In this document: piece by piece, positions 7,545 to 15,969 of the stretch | Layout of the letters: each line of letters starts with the position of its first letter | How positions within the stretch are numbered: the stretch's first letter is position 1 | NCBI GenBank assembly: GCA_002429385.1 | Contig: DIZL01000020.1 | Coordinates: forward strand, 1-25,617 | Length of the DNA: 25,617 nucleotides | DNA from: Prolixibacteraceae bacterium UBA6029 | Lineage (GTDB): Bacteria; Bacteroidota; Bacteroidia; Bacteroidales; Prolixibacteraceae | Reading direction: 5' to 3' | Notes under the pieces: generated by a model | The model's database searches: none | What the model was told of the DNA's origin: nothing | Seen by the model: the letters and a program-made list of their open reading frames with translations, nothing else | Position numbers and translations under genes: made by a program

Positions 7545-10481
7545 ATGTACCTCAATTGTCACTCCTACTATAGCCTTCATTACGGCACACTCAGCATCAA
7601 CGAGTTGCTCGATCTGGCTGTTCGTAACGGTGTCGGAACGATTGCTCTGACTGACATCAATACCACGATGGGTATTCCTGAGTTTGTAAAGGAAGCGCAG
7701 CTAAAAGGCATCAAACCCATTGCCGGATGCGAATTCCGCAATTGCGATGAGCTGCTTTTTATCGGTCTGGCTAAAAACCGTGAGGGTTTGAAGGAACTGA
7801 ACGACTGGCAAACGGAACACAACCTGCAAAAAAAGTCTTATCCGGCAGATGCTCCGGAATTTAATCATGTATTTGTGGTTTATCCCTTCGGAAGAAAATC
7901 ACTTAAAGAACTGCGGGAAAATGAGTTTACCGGAATCAGGGGCAAACAACTCAACAAACTGCTGACCTCAGAATATCGCAGGCATCCGGATAAGCTGGTT
8001 ATCTGGCAGCCTGTCAGCTTTAAGAACCAGACGGGAAGATTTTTGCACAAAACCCTTCGGGCTATCGATCACAATACACTGATCAGTAAGCTTCAGGAGA
8101 ATCAGTTTGCAGGACAACTTGAAACCATCGATCTAAAAAGTTTGATGCATCAGTTTCGGGACTATCCTGACATTGTGCAAAATACGGAGAAATTGATGGA
8201 GTCCTGCAGCATCAGCTTCGATTACAAGATAACCAAGAATAAAAAGATATTTGGTCAATCGGCATTTGATGATAGGCTTTTGCTTCAAAAGCTGGCCCAT
8301 GACGGCATGCTTTACCGCTATGGGAAGGACAATGCGGAGGCTAAGAAACGAATCATTCATGAGCTGGAGATCATTGACAAACTGGGTTTCTCATCGTATT
8401 TCCTGATTGCCTGGGACATCATCCGTTACAGTATGTCCTGCGGATTCTACCATGTTGGGCGTGGAAGCGGAGCCAACAGTATTGTTGCTTATTGCCTTAA
8501 AATAACGGATGTTGACCCGATTAAGCTAAACCTTTACTTTGAGCGTTTCCTGAACCCCAAACGTACCAGTCCTCCTGACTTTGACATCGACTATTCGTGG
8601 CGCGACCGGGAACAGGTTCAGGACTATATCTTCAAACGCTACGGACGGGATCATACGGCTTTACTGGGTGCTACTTCAACGTTTAAGGACCGATCCATTT
8701 ACCGCGAACTGGGTAAAGTTTTCGGGCTTCCGAAAGAGGAAATTGATGCTTTGGCGGACAATCCGAATGACGTGCAGAATACCAACAAGATTACCCGAAT
8801 TATCAAAACCCTGACCGGAAAGATGGTTGATTTTCCCAATCTTCGCAGCATTCATGCTGGCGGCATATTGATTTCGGAAGAACCCATCACCTATTACACG
8901 GCACTCGATATGCCACCCAAAGGTTTTCCAACAACCCAATGGGACATGTACATGGCTGAAGATCTGGGTTTCGAGAAGCTGGATATTCTTAGTCAGCGGG
9001 GTATTGGGCACATCAAAGAGGCGGTTGATATCATTCGTGAAAATAAAGGCGAAGACGTTGATGTGCATCGGGTAGCCGATTTCTTTGAAGATGAGCAGGT
9101 AAAGCTGCAACTGCGAACGGCTGAAACCAATGGTTGTTTCTATATTGAAAGTCCGGCTATGCGTGGTTTGCTGACAAAATTACATTGTGACAATTATCTG
9201 TCGCTCGTAGCTGCGAGTTCCATTATCCGGCCCGGAGTGGCTAAATCCGGCATGATGAAGCAGTACATCGAACGGTTTCACAAACCCGAATCCATCAGGT
9301 ACTTGCACCCGGTAATGAAAGCACAGCTTGAAGAAACCTATGGTGTAATGGTTTACCAGGAAGATGTCATCAAAGTGGCTCATCATTTTGCAGGACTTGA
9401 TCTGGCTGAAGCCGATGTACTGCGTCGTGCCATGAGCGGGAAGTTTCGTTCCAAGGTTGAGTTTCAGCGTATCGTAGACAAGTATTTCAGCAATTGCCGT
9501 GAACGGGGATATCAGGAAGAAGTCACCCGCGAAGTATGGCGGCAAATCGAATCGTTTGCCGGATATTCTTTCTCAAAAGCACATTCGGCTTCGTATGCGG
9601 TCGAGAGTTTCCAGAGCCTGTTCCTTAAAGCGCATTATCCGCTCGAGTTTATGGTGGCCGTGATCAACAATTTCGGTGGATTTTACCGTACCTGGGTGTA
9701 TTTCAATGAAGCACAGCGCTGCGGGGCTCATATCGAATTACCCTGTGTAAACCGAAGCAGGAATGAAACACGGATTGTTGGAAAGACCATTTATATGGGG
9801 TTTGTGCATGTACAAAATCTCGAACAATCCGTCATTTCAAACATACTGAATGAACGGAAACTGCATGGAAATTTCAGCTCTCTTTCTGATTTTATCGAAC
9901 GTACAGCCATTAACAAAGAACAATTGGTTATTCTGATCCGTCTGGGCGCTTTTCGTTTCACCGGTACATCCAAGGCCGAACTCTTGTGGAAGGCGCATAT
10001 GCTTCTGAACAAGACAATCCCAGCAACCAGAAGCCAGGCTATGTTTGAAGCAAAACCAAGGGAATTCATTCTTCCCAAGCTTGAGCAGTCGGTTTTGGGC
10101 GATGCCTGGGATGAAATTGAACTGATCGGCTTTCCGGTCTCGTTGACTGCTTTCGATATGCTGCAGACTAATTTCCGTGGAGAACTGATGGCGAAGGAGA
10201 TAATGAGTCATATTGGCCAAAAAGTCCGTATGCTGGGGCATTTAGTCACCATTAAATATGTAAGAACCGTTCGGAAAGAGATAATGCACTTCGGAACCTT
10301 TATCGATGTTCAGGGTGAATTCTTTGATACCGTGCATTTTCCTCCTTCATTGAAGCTGTATCCGTTTCGGGGAGATGGCATATATCTGATCCTGGGCAAA
10401 GTGGTTGAAGAGTTTGGCTTTCCCAGCATTGAAGTTGAAAAAATGGCAAAGTTGCCCATTCAGGCAAACCCTAAAGCGTAA
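7545..10481 (+). CDS. Alternative DNA polymerase III alpha subunit (DnaE-like, error-prone candidate)
   Basis: The 978-residue protein is a C-family polymerase, shorter than the replicative DnaE (about 1,160 residues by memory) and nearer DnaE2/ImuC in size. Order of domains: PHP domain (1-65 and beyond), polymerase palm with catalytic PDFDID at 344-349, GRGSGANSIVAY just before it, helix-hairpin-helix segments near 760-830, and an OB-fold at about 885-965 (KVRMLGHLVTIKYVRT). In the PHP domain the expected His-x-His is Asn4-Cys5-His6, and the expected DH of the second motif is Asp37-Ile38, while Glu63 in GCEF is kept; metal binding is probably lost. It follows dinB after 108 bases and probably shares its transcript. 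The setting recalls lexA-imuA-imuB-dnaE2 mutagenesis cassettes, but no imuA is present. It is probably a translesion partner, not the replicase. Confidence 0.88.
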   Translation: MYLNCHSYYSLHYGTLSINELLDLAVRNGVGTIALTDINTTMGIPEFVKEAQLKGIKPIAGCEFRNCDELLFIGLAKNREGLKELNDWQTEHNLQKKSYPADAPEFNHVFVVYPFGRKSLKELRENEFTGIRGKQLNKLLTSEYRRHPDKLVIWQPVSFKNQTGRFLHKTLRAIDHNTLISKLQENQFAGQLETIDLKSLMHQFRDYPDIVQNTEKLMESCSISFDYKITKNKKIFGQSAFDDRLLLQKLAHDGMLYRYGKDNAEAKKRIIHELEIIDKLGFSSYFLIAWDIIRYSMSCGFYHVGRGSGANSIVAYCLKITDVDPIKLNLYFERFLNPKRTSPPDFDIDYSWRDREQVQDYIFKRYGRDHTALLGATSTFKDRSIYRELGKVFGLPKEEIDALADNPNDVQNTNKITRIIKTLTGKMVDFPNLRSIHAGGILISEEPITYYTALDMPPKGFPTTQWDMYMAEDLGFEKLDILSQRGIGHIKEAVDIIRENKGEDVDVHRVADFFEDEQVKLQLRTAETNGCFYIESPAMRGLLTKLHCDNYLSLVAASSIIRPGVAKSGMMKQYIERFHKPESIRYLHPVMKAQLEETYGVMVYQEDVIKVAHHFAGLDLAEADVLRRAMSGKFRSKVEFQRIVDKYFSNCRERGYQEEVTREVWRQIESFAGYSFSKAHSASYAVESFQSLFLKAHYPLEFMVAVINNFGGFYRTWVYFNEAQRCGAHIELPCVNRSRNETRIVGKTIYMGFVHVQNLEQSVISNILNERKLHGNFSSLSDFIERTAINKEQLVILIRLGAFRFTGTSKAELLWKAHMLLNKTIPATRSQAMFEAKPREFILPKLEQSVLGDAWDEIELIGFPVSLTAFDMLQTNFRGELMAKEIMSHIGQKVRMLGHLVTIKYVRTVRKEIMHFGTFIDVQGEFFDTVHFPPSLKLYPFRGDGIYLILGKVVEEFGFPSIEVEKMAKLPIQANPKA

Positions 10482-10554
10482 GGCTATTGTTTCCTTTTCA
10501 GTGAACCCTACACTTGAGTTTGCCTGATTGTGTTTTCATTGTTACAGGAAGATG

Positions 10555-11550
10555 TTACACCTCAACAATTAATTTACCGAGGTTCTTTCCCTCAAACAGC
10601 GCCATAAAAGCTTCAGGTAAACTCTCAAACCCCTTGTACGAGGTTGTCTTATATTTGAGTAACCCATTGTTTACCCATCCGGTCAGGGCTCTTAAACCTT
10701 GAGAAAACCGCGCAGAATAATCACCGATAATAAAACCCTGCATCAATGCACTTCGTTTCAGGATAGTTGGTTGAATGCGTGGTCCGAAGGGTTGACTTGT
10801 TGCGTTATAAAGCGAGATCTGACCACAGATAATAATTCGGGCACCTTTACTGATTTGGGTAATTACCGCATCAGAGATCTCCCCGCCAACATTATCGAAA
10901 TAAATATCAACACCTGAAGGACATGCCAAAGCTATAGCCTCTTCCAGATTTTCAGTGGTTTTATAGTTTATTACCGCATCGAAATGCAGTTCTTTCAACA
11001 GGTAGTCATTCTTGGCATCATCCCCGGCAATTCCGACCACTCTGCAACCCTGTATCCTGGCAATTTGTCCAACAACCATACCAACGGCACCCGCAGCACC
11101 GGAAACTACCACCGTTTCGCCCTTTTGAGGCTTGCCAATGTCGAGCAACCCAAAATATGCTGTAAGCCCTGGCATTCCGAGAATACCAAGATAATAGCTC
11201 AATGGCGCTATTTTTTCATCAAGCTTCTGTAACCCTTCGGCCGCAATGACCATCTCTTCCTGCCAGGGTAGCCTTCCCATAACGTAATCGCCAACTTTCA
11301 GATTTTTAGATTTACTTTCCACAACTCGTGCGATCAGTCCGCCAACAATGGCTTCACCTACCTGGTAGGGAGCTATATACGATTTGGCATCGCTCATTCG
11401 TCCACGCATGTAAGGATCTACTGAAAACAGATGTGCGGCTAACCTGACTTCTCCATCGGCAACCTGCGGAACTTCAATTAACCTTGTCTTAAAGTTATCT
11501 GTAGTAGGCTTGCCTGTCGGTCTTGATTTAAGTATGATTTGTTTTGTCAT
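10555..11550 (-). CDS. NADP-dependent oxidoreductase, CurA/leukotriene B4 dehydrogenase-like
   Basis: The start is placed at the MTKQIILKSRP methionine, 42 bases inside the longest frame, because medium-chain reductases of this type begin this way. The 331-residue protein is a zinc-free member of the medium-chain dehydrogenase/reductase superfamily. It shows the N-terminal GroES-like domain (LFSVDPYMRGRM, VGDYVMGRLPWQE) and a Rossmann domain with the AxxGxxG-type segment VVSGAAGAVGMVVGQIA. FDNVGGEI and IICGQIS are conserved in enone and alkenal double-bond reductases such as CurA. It probably reduces the double bond of alpha,beta-unsaturated carbonyls with NADPH, in detoxification. It is convergent with the dnaE-like gene across 73 bases. 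Confidence 0.9.
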   Translation of the reverse strand: MTKQIILKSRPTGKPTTDNFKTRLIEVPQVADGEVRLAAHLFSVDPYMRGRMSDAKSYIAPYQVGEAIVGGLIARVVESKSKNLKVGDYVMGRLPWQEEMVIAAEGLQKLDEKIAPLSYYLGILGMPGLTAYFGLLDIGKPQKGETVVVSGAAGAVGMVVGQIARIQGCRVVGIAGDDAKNDYLLKELHFDAVINYKTTENLEEAIALACPSGVDIYFDNVGGEISDAVITQISKGARIIICGQISLYNATSQPFGPRIQPTILKRSALMQGFIIGDYSARFSQGLRALTGWVNNGLLKYKTTSYKGFESLPEAFMALFEGKNLGKLIVEV

Positions 11551-11839
11551 GATTAATGAATGATTAAATGTTATTAATGATCTACATATCAATTTATTGG
11601 GCAGGGAAATTTGTTTTGAATATCCTTAGTCCTTCAATGGCACATCGGAATATTTAAATACATCCTAATTAAAACAGTTTCCCCACTTCAATTGTTTTTA
11701 ACAATTCATCAATTAAAGAATCGTATTTCAATCTTTTATCCTTATTTTGTAACTTAATCTGAAAATATGGTATTGACAGGCGGAATCTGTTTGTATTACT
11801 ACCAAATGGAGAACTATTGAATTGAAATTTAGCTGATCT

Positions 11840-12352
11840 ATGGGAACTTTGGCAATCAATATTCGGGTGATAATCATACAGATAATTGATTATTTCTATA
11901 CTCCGTTCAGGGGGCGTATTCCTTTGGAAACATTCCGGTATGCAGCAACCGGTGGATTTAATACTGCCCTGGATATATTTCTTTATTTTATCTGCTACAA
12001 CTTTGTCGTCGATAAACAAGTGGTTGATTTGCAAATTGTCTCTATCAGTCCGCACATTGCTGCCTTTTTTATTGTATTCCCGGTTACTTTTTTTACCGGT
12101 TTCCTTTTGGCCAAATACATCACCTTTACCAATTCCGAGGTTCGCGGACGGGTTCAGTTGATCCGTTATATGATCTCAGTTTCCGGTTCTATCTTCCTGA
12201 ACTATGTATTTCTGAAAGTCCTTGTCGAATTCGGAGCATTATGGCCGACCCTTGCCAAAGTCATAACGACTGGTATTGTTGTTATTTACAGTTACTTTGT
12301 TCAGAAGTTCTACACCTTTAAAACATCCGTTTTGGTAGCTTCACGGATATGA
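11840..12352 (+). CDS. GtrA-like family membrane protein
   Basis: The 170-residue protein has four predicted membrane helices and the GtrA-family opening, TFRYAATGGFNTALDIFLYF. The GtrA fold recurs in the later segments FLLAKYITF and YSYFVQKFYTF. GtrA-like proteins are thought to move polyprenyl-linked sugars across the inner membrane for surface polysaccharide modification. No glycosyltransferase lies next to it here, so the sugar and target are unknown. The ATG at 11840 gives a basic/aromatic N-terminus (IDYFYTPFRGRIPLETFRY) that I recall from Bacteroidota homologues. A cobalamin riboswitch with its own promoter follows, so the gene seems to be a single transcription unit. Confidence 0.85.
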   Translation: MGTLAINIRVIIIQIIDYFYTPFRGRIPLETFRYAATGGFNTALDIFLYFICYNFVVDKQVVDLQIVSISPHIAAFFIVFPVTFFTGFLLAKYITFTNSEVRGRVQLIRYMISVSGSIFLNYVFLKVLVEFGALWPTLAKVITTGIVVIYSYFVQKFYTFKTSVLVASRI

Positions 12353-12451
12353 AAACCTGCCCATTCAGCAGATGATGGCCCGGTTATTCAACGGTTCTAC
12401 TCTTTAATCAAAAAATATATGCTTAAATCGTTTATGAATTCGATTTTGCCT

Positions 12452-12459
12452 TATCTTTG
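12452..12459 (+). promoter_or_regulatory. Promoter -7 box of the riboswitch transcript
   Basis: TATCTTTG matches the Bacteroidota TAnnTTTG consensus. TTTA at 12431-12434 is an imperfect -33 element 17 bases upstream. Initiation a few bases downstream would put the transcript start just ahead of the riboswitch. Confidence 0.6.
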
Positions 12460-12467
12460 GCGTTGAA

Positions 12468-12624
12468 TTGGTGATGCTCGTTTGAGTGCCAAGAGGGAAT
12501 CCGGTTAAATTCCGGAGCTGTACCCGCAGCTGTAAGCTCTGTATATTTTTTGCTATTCATGTCACTGTCCCGGATATCCCGGGGTGGGAAGGCCGCAAAA
12601 AAAGAGTAAGCCAGAAGACCTGCC
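12468..12624 (+). ncRNA. Cobalamin (B12) riboswitch
   Basis: The sequence follows the cobalamin aptamer from end to end. It has a 5' paired segment around GATGCTCG; the core GGGAATCCGGTTAAATTCC with GAGCTGTACCCGCAGCTGTAA (about 12495-12535); a GTCACTG element at 12561-12567; TGGGAAGGC; and the B12 box AAGCCAGAAGACCTGCC at 12608-12624. Binding of adenosylcobalamin or another cobamide should switch off the downstream gene. The expression platform probably lies in 12625-12750, where an AAGCTT pair can form a hairpin; no T-run terminator is evident, so control of translation is more likely. Confidence 0.95.
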
Positions 12625-12750
12625 ATTCGTGATACAATATTCAAAGCTTTCGGGAGAAAAAGCTTGGAGTAACCAAAATCATTCATACCCGGTTATTTCA
12701 GCAGTTTTGCGTATTGTAATTGTTTTGAAACCATTCAAAATTATTACATA

Positions 12751-13707
12751 ATGAAACACATCTACATGGCAATTCTTGCCACCTTTTTCGTATTTAATGC
12801 AACTGCACAATCAGTTGCCAGTTTCGATGACTTGACCCTTGCTCCGGAAAGTTTCTGGAATGGATCAGATCAATCCGGAAGTTTTAAAAGTGGCGAAATT
12901 GCCTTCCTCAATATGTATAGTACAGATTATAAAAGCTGGTATGGTTTTGCTTATTCAAATCTGACCGATATAACCACTGCCGGATACACAAACCAGTATA
13001 GTGCAATTACCGGACAAGGTTTTAATGGAAGTGCAAATTACGCGGTTTGTTATCCGGCTCCAACAGCCAGAGTTGGTTATGCCGTGCCAACGAAAACCAC
13101 CGGGTTTTATGTCACCAATTCGACTTACGCTTATCTTTCAATGAAGAACGGCGATGCATTTGCCAAAAAGTTTGGTGGCGATACAGGTAACGATCCTGAT
13201 TATTTTAAACTCACGATTGAAGGTCTTGATGATAATGGATTGCCAGTTGACACCGTATCTTTCTACTTGGCTGACTTCCGTTTTACCGACAATTCGAAAG
13301 ATTACATCCTGAATAAATGGACCTGGGTGGATATAAGCAAATTGAAAGAAACACGTTTTCTGCGTTTTAGTTTAAGATCGAGCGACAATGCAATCTGGGG
13401 AATGAATACTCCCGGATTTTTCTGCATAGATAATTTCAACGACAAAGCCCCGACTTCTGTTCCTGCATTGAGTCAGGTTCAGGCAACAGTCTTCCCAAAT
13501 CCATTTGTCGATCACCTTGTTATTTCAGGATTAAAAGGAATGGCACGGGTTACGGTTTCAGACATTTCAGGAAAAACAGTAGCTGAATACAACAATGTGT
13601 CAAATAATCAGCCACTCACTGGTCTTCAGAATTTGAATTCAGGAGTCTATCTCATTCGAATTAATGAGGGGTCGAATCAGCTGATCACCAAGCTAATCAA
13701 GAAGTAG
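12751..13707 (+). CDS. DUF4465-family secreted protein with type IX sorting domain (BtuH-like cobamide-binding candidate)
   Basis: The 318-residue protein has a signal peptide (1-19, ending FNATAQ). A DUF4465 (PF14717) domain covers about residues 20-230, recognised from its conserved blocks: FDDLTLAPESFWNGSD, WYGFAYSN, YVTNSTYAYLSM, GDAFAKKFGG, FYLADFRF and MNTPGFFCIDNF. From memory, members of this family recur in B12-riboswitch loci of Bacteroidota, and BtuH proteins bind cobamides at the cell surface. The C-terminal 75 residues (FPNPFVDHLVISGL ... GVYLIRI) are a type IX secretion sorting domain, so this one would be anchored by that route and not as a lipoprotein. It lies 126 bases below the riboswitch. 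No btuB, btuF or btuCD is in the window. Cobamide binding is inferred. Confidence 0.88.
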   Translation: MKHIYMAILATFFVFNATAQSVASFDDLTLAPESFWNGSDQSGSFKSGEIAFLNMYSTDYKSWYGFAYSNLTDITTAGYTNQYSAITGQGFNGSANYAVCYPAPTARVGYAVPTKTTGFYVTNSTYAYLSMKNGDAFAKKFGGDTGNDPDYFKLTIEGLDDNGLPVDTVSFYLADFRFTDNSKDYILNKWTWVDISKLKETRFLRFSLRSSDNAIWGMNTPGFFCIDNFNDKAPTSVPALSQVQATVFPNPFVDHLVISGLKGMARVTVSDISGKTVAEYNNVSNNQPLTGLQNLNSGVYLIRINEGSNQLITKLIKK

Positions 13708-13836
13708 GAAAAACGATCTATTCTTTCAGAACGAACAATTCAAACAACAGAAACTCCAGAAACTCTTCTTAACGTTTAAACCAAAGTCCATTTCTGATGT
13801 TATCTTTAACTAACAGAAATGAATAGATAGATCTTA

Positions 13837-13866
13837 TTTGTAATATCAGCGAATTTTATTTCTTTG
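13837..13866 (+). promoter_or_regulatory. Candidate promoter of the SlyD-like gene
   Basis: TTTG at 13837-13840 and TTTCTTTG at 13859-13866 fit the -33 and -7 elements of Bacteroidota promoters, 18 bases apart. A 40-base A-rich leader then reaches the start codon. Confidence 0.45.
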
Positions 13867-13906
13867 TACAATTATTCAAAATATTAAATATTAAAACAAA
13901 AAAGCT

Positions 13907-14509
13907 ATGAAAATAGGAAAGAACAAAATGGTTTCCCTGACATACGATTTACATTACGATGATGCAGAGGGGGAATTGATTGAACAGGCTACAAGCGAGA
14001 AACCGTTGAGTTTTATCTTTGGTGCAGGTCTTATGCTGCCAAAATTTGAATCTCACCTGGAAGGCTTCGAAACAGGCAATCCATTTGAAATAAGTTTACA
14101 GGATGTCGACGCATACGGAGAGTTAGACGAGAATGCGATTGTTGATCTTCCAAAACATCTTTTCTTTATTGATGGCGAATTTGATGAAGAGATGGTAGCT
14201 GTAGGCAATTCAGTTCCAATGATGAGCACCAGCGGTCAGCGGATGAATGGTCTTGTAATGGACATTACAGATGACATCGTGAAAATGGACTTCAATCATC
14301 CTTTAGCCGGTGAGAACTTGTTCTTCAAAGGCACTATCACTGAAGTAAGGGAAGCTACCGAAGAAGAAATTGCTGCTACTTTAAGTGGTGGTTGTGGCTG
14401 CGGAAGCGGTGGTGGTTGCGGAAGTGGCGACTGTGGCTGCGAAGATGAAGTATGTGCCGACGGAAGTTGCAGTACTGAAGGTAAAGGTGGTTGCGGCTGC
14501 GGCTGTTAA
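13907..14509 (+). CDS. SlyD-like FKBP-type peptidyl-prolyl isomerase with cysteine-rich tail
   Basis: The 200-residue cytosolic protein matches SlyD-type FKBPs: MVSLTYDLHYDDAEGELIE, the PLSFIFGAGLMLPKFESHLEGF segment and the insert-in-flap chaperone domain (about 70-125), followed by FNHPLAGENLFFKGTI. The last 40 residues are a glycine- and cysteine-rich tail with ten cysteines and no histidine, different from the histidine-rich nickel-binding tail of E. coli SlyD. It should still bind soft metal ions. The protein probably assists folding and may store or deliver nickel or another thiophilic metal. It is monocistronic, with its own promoter and a strong terminator. Confidence 0.9.
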   Translation: MKIGKNKMVSLTYDLHYDDAEGELIEQATSEKPLSFIFGAGLMLPKFESHLEGFETGNPFEISLQDVDAYGELDENAIVDLPKHLFFIDGEFDEEMVAVGNSVPMMSTSGQRMNGLVMDITDDIVKMDFNHPLAGENLFFKGTITEVREATEEEIAATLSGGCGCGSGGGCGSGDCGCEDEVCADGSCSTEGKGGCGCGC

Positions 14510-14532
14510 TCCATTCAATTAAATATCTTAAG

Positions 14533-14572
14533 ATGTTGTTTCAAAATTTCGTATTTTGGGACAACATTTTTT
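14533..14572 (+). terminator. Strong intrinsic terminator after the SlyD-like gene
   Basis: A 15-bp stem pairs 14533-14547 with 14553-14567 around a TTCGT loop. Pairing is complete if two G-U pairs are allowed. It is followed by a T-run to 14572. Confidence 0.9.
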
Positions 14573-14635
14573 ATTATATACATTTCTGATGAAGTTTACT
14601 TTTTCCATTTTGCTCTTTACTTTTTACCTTATAAT

Positions 14636-15709
14636 ATGAACAGCTTTGGACAGATTTTCAGGTTAACTTCTTTTGGTGAATCCCACGGGAAAGCCATTGG
14701 CGGTATTATTGACGGATGCCCTGCCGGTTTGGATATTGATCTTGATTTTATCCAGAACGAACTGGACCGCCGTAAGCCGGGTCAATCCAGGATCACCACC
14801 CAGCGTGATGAAAGTGATCAGGTTGAATTCTTATCCGGTATCTTTGAAGGTAAAACACAGGGAACACCCATCGCCTTTCAAATCAGGAACAAGGATCAGC
14901 ATTCGTCTGATTACAATGACCTGAAGGATGTATTTCGTCCCTCACATGCCGATTATACCTATATTCAGAAATACGGAAGCCGCGACCATCGCGGAGGTGG
15001 CCGTTCATCGGCCCGCGAAACCATTGCCCGTGTAGTTGCAGGAGCTGTGGCTAAACTGTTGCTGGCACGGGTTGGCGTTTCCATTCAGGCTTACGTCTCA
15101 CGGGTTGGGGTTATTCAGGTCGATAAACCATACACCGAACTGGACTTGAGTCAGACCGAATCGAACATTGTTCGTTGTCCTGATGCCGAAACGGCAGAGC
15201 GCATGATTGTCCGCATCGAAGAGGCAGGCCGCGATCACGATACCGTTGGCGGAGTGGTAACCGGCGTAATTAAAGGTGTTCCGGCAGGCTGGGGCGAACC
15301 TGTTTTCAATAAACTGCATGCCGATCTGGGTTTTGCCATGCTCGGAATCAATGCCGTAAAAGGCTTTGAATACGGCTCAGGATTCGATGGAACCCGTCTG
15401 TCAGGGTCAGAGCACAACGACGTATTTATTAAAACTGAAAAAGGGGTTCGCACCAAAACCAATCATTCCGGAGGCGTACAAGGCGGAATCTCAAACGGTG
15501 AAGACATCTACTTTAATGTGGCCTTCAAACCGATTGCAACGCTCCTGAAAGAACAAAATACTGTTGACCGGGCCGAAAATGAGGTAGTCATCAATCCACA
15601 GGGCCGCCACGATCCCTGTGTACTGCCCCGTGCAGTGCCGATAGTCGAATCAATGGCTGCCATCGTATTGGCCGATCATTATTTGCTGAGCAGAATTAAT
15701 CAAATCTAA
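14636..15709 (+). CDS. aroC: Chorismate synthase
   Basis: The 357-residue enzyme converts 5-enolpyruvylshikimate 3-phosphate to chorismate, the last step of the shikimate pathway, using reduced FMN. It shows the family's signatures: FGESHGKAIGGIIDGCPAG at the N-terminus; RRKPGQSRITTQRDESD; the FRPSHADYTYIQKYG block; and RDHRGGGRSSARET. KTKTNHSGGVQGGISNGE and RHDPCVLPRAVPIVE-type segments follow near the end. Length is typical and no key residue is missing. It stands alone between two terminators, so it is not in an aro operon here. Confidence 0.98.
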   Translation: MNSFGQIFRLTSFGESHGKAIGGIIDGCPAGLDIDLDFIQNELDRRKPGQSRITTQRDESDQVEFLSGIFEGKTQGTPIAFQIRNKDQHSSDYNDLKDVFRPSHADYTYIQKYGSRDHRGGGRSSARETIARVVAGAVAKLLLARVGVSIQAYVSRVGVIQVDKPYTELDLSQTESNIVRCPDAETAERMIVRIEEAGRDHDTVGGVVTGVIKGVPAGWGEPVFNKLHADLGFAMLGINAVKGFEYGSGFDGTRLSGSEHNDVFIKTEKGVRTKTNHSGGVQGGISNGEDIYFNVAFKPIATLLKEQNTVDRAENEVVINPQGRHDPCVLPRAVPIVESMAAIVLADHYLLSRINQI

Positions 15710-15712
15710 ACT

Positions 15713-15738
15713 AAAGGCCGGAGGAATCCGGCCTTTTT
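15713..15738 (+). terminator. Intrinsic terminator of aroC
   Basis: AAAGGCCGGA (15713-15722) pairs with TCCGGCCTTT (15727-15736) around a GGAA loop, and the T-run continues to 15738. It starts three bases after the aroC stop. Confidence 0.95.
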
Positions 15739-15969
15739 ACTTACCAGCAGATTACCTGAAGATATTTACAGACCACAAAAAATTGTTTTCCTTCCTGAAA
15801 CTTTTCCGATGAAGTTGTTCCCTTGAATTCCACGAATCCACTCTGAATTGGGATCACTTCGCTTCTAACCAAATTTCTAAACGTAAATTTTCAAACAGTC
15901 AGTTCCGAATACTGAGGGACTGAAGACTTGACCGGGTACTATACGGTCTGTATTCGCGTCGGTATTTGA

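Noticed and set aside
8676..9110. Minus-strand open frame of 144 codons within the dnaE-like gene
   Set aside because: The polymerase reads through the same bases with conserved motifs on both sides; the antisense frame has no recognisable content.
9837..10241. Minus-strand open frame of 134 codons within the dnaE-like gene
   Set aside because: It is antisense to the C-terminal part of the polymerase and has no ribosome-binding site or family motif.
11669..12055. Minus-strand frame of 128 codons overlapping the GtrA-like gene
   Set aside because: Its first half is antisense to the GtrA-like coding region. The last 55 residues, outside that overlap, look somewhat protein-like (KDKRLKYDSLIDELLKTIEV), so a gene remnant at 11669-11836 is possible, but I could not support it.
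12432..12686. Minus-strand frame of 84 codons over the riboswitch
   Set aside because: The bases are explained in full by the cobalamin aptamer on the plus strand.
14582..14635. Promoter for aroC in the T-rich stretch before its start
   Set aside because: The stretch is low in complexity (TTTACTTTTT-type repeats) and several weak boxes can be drawn, none better than the others.
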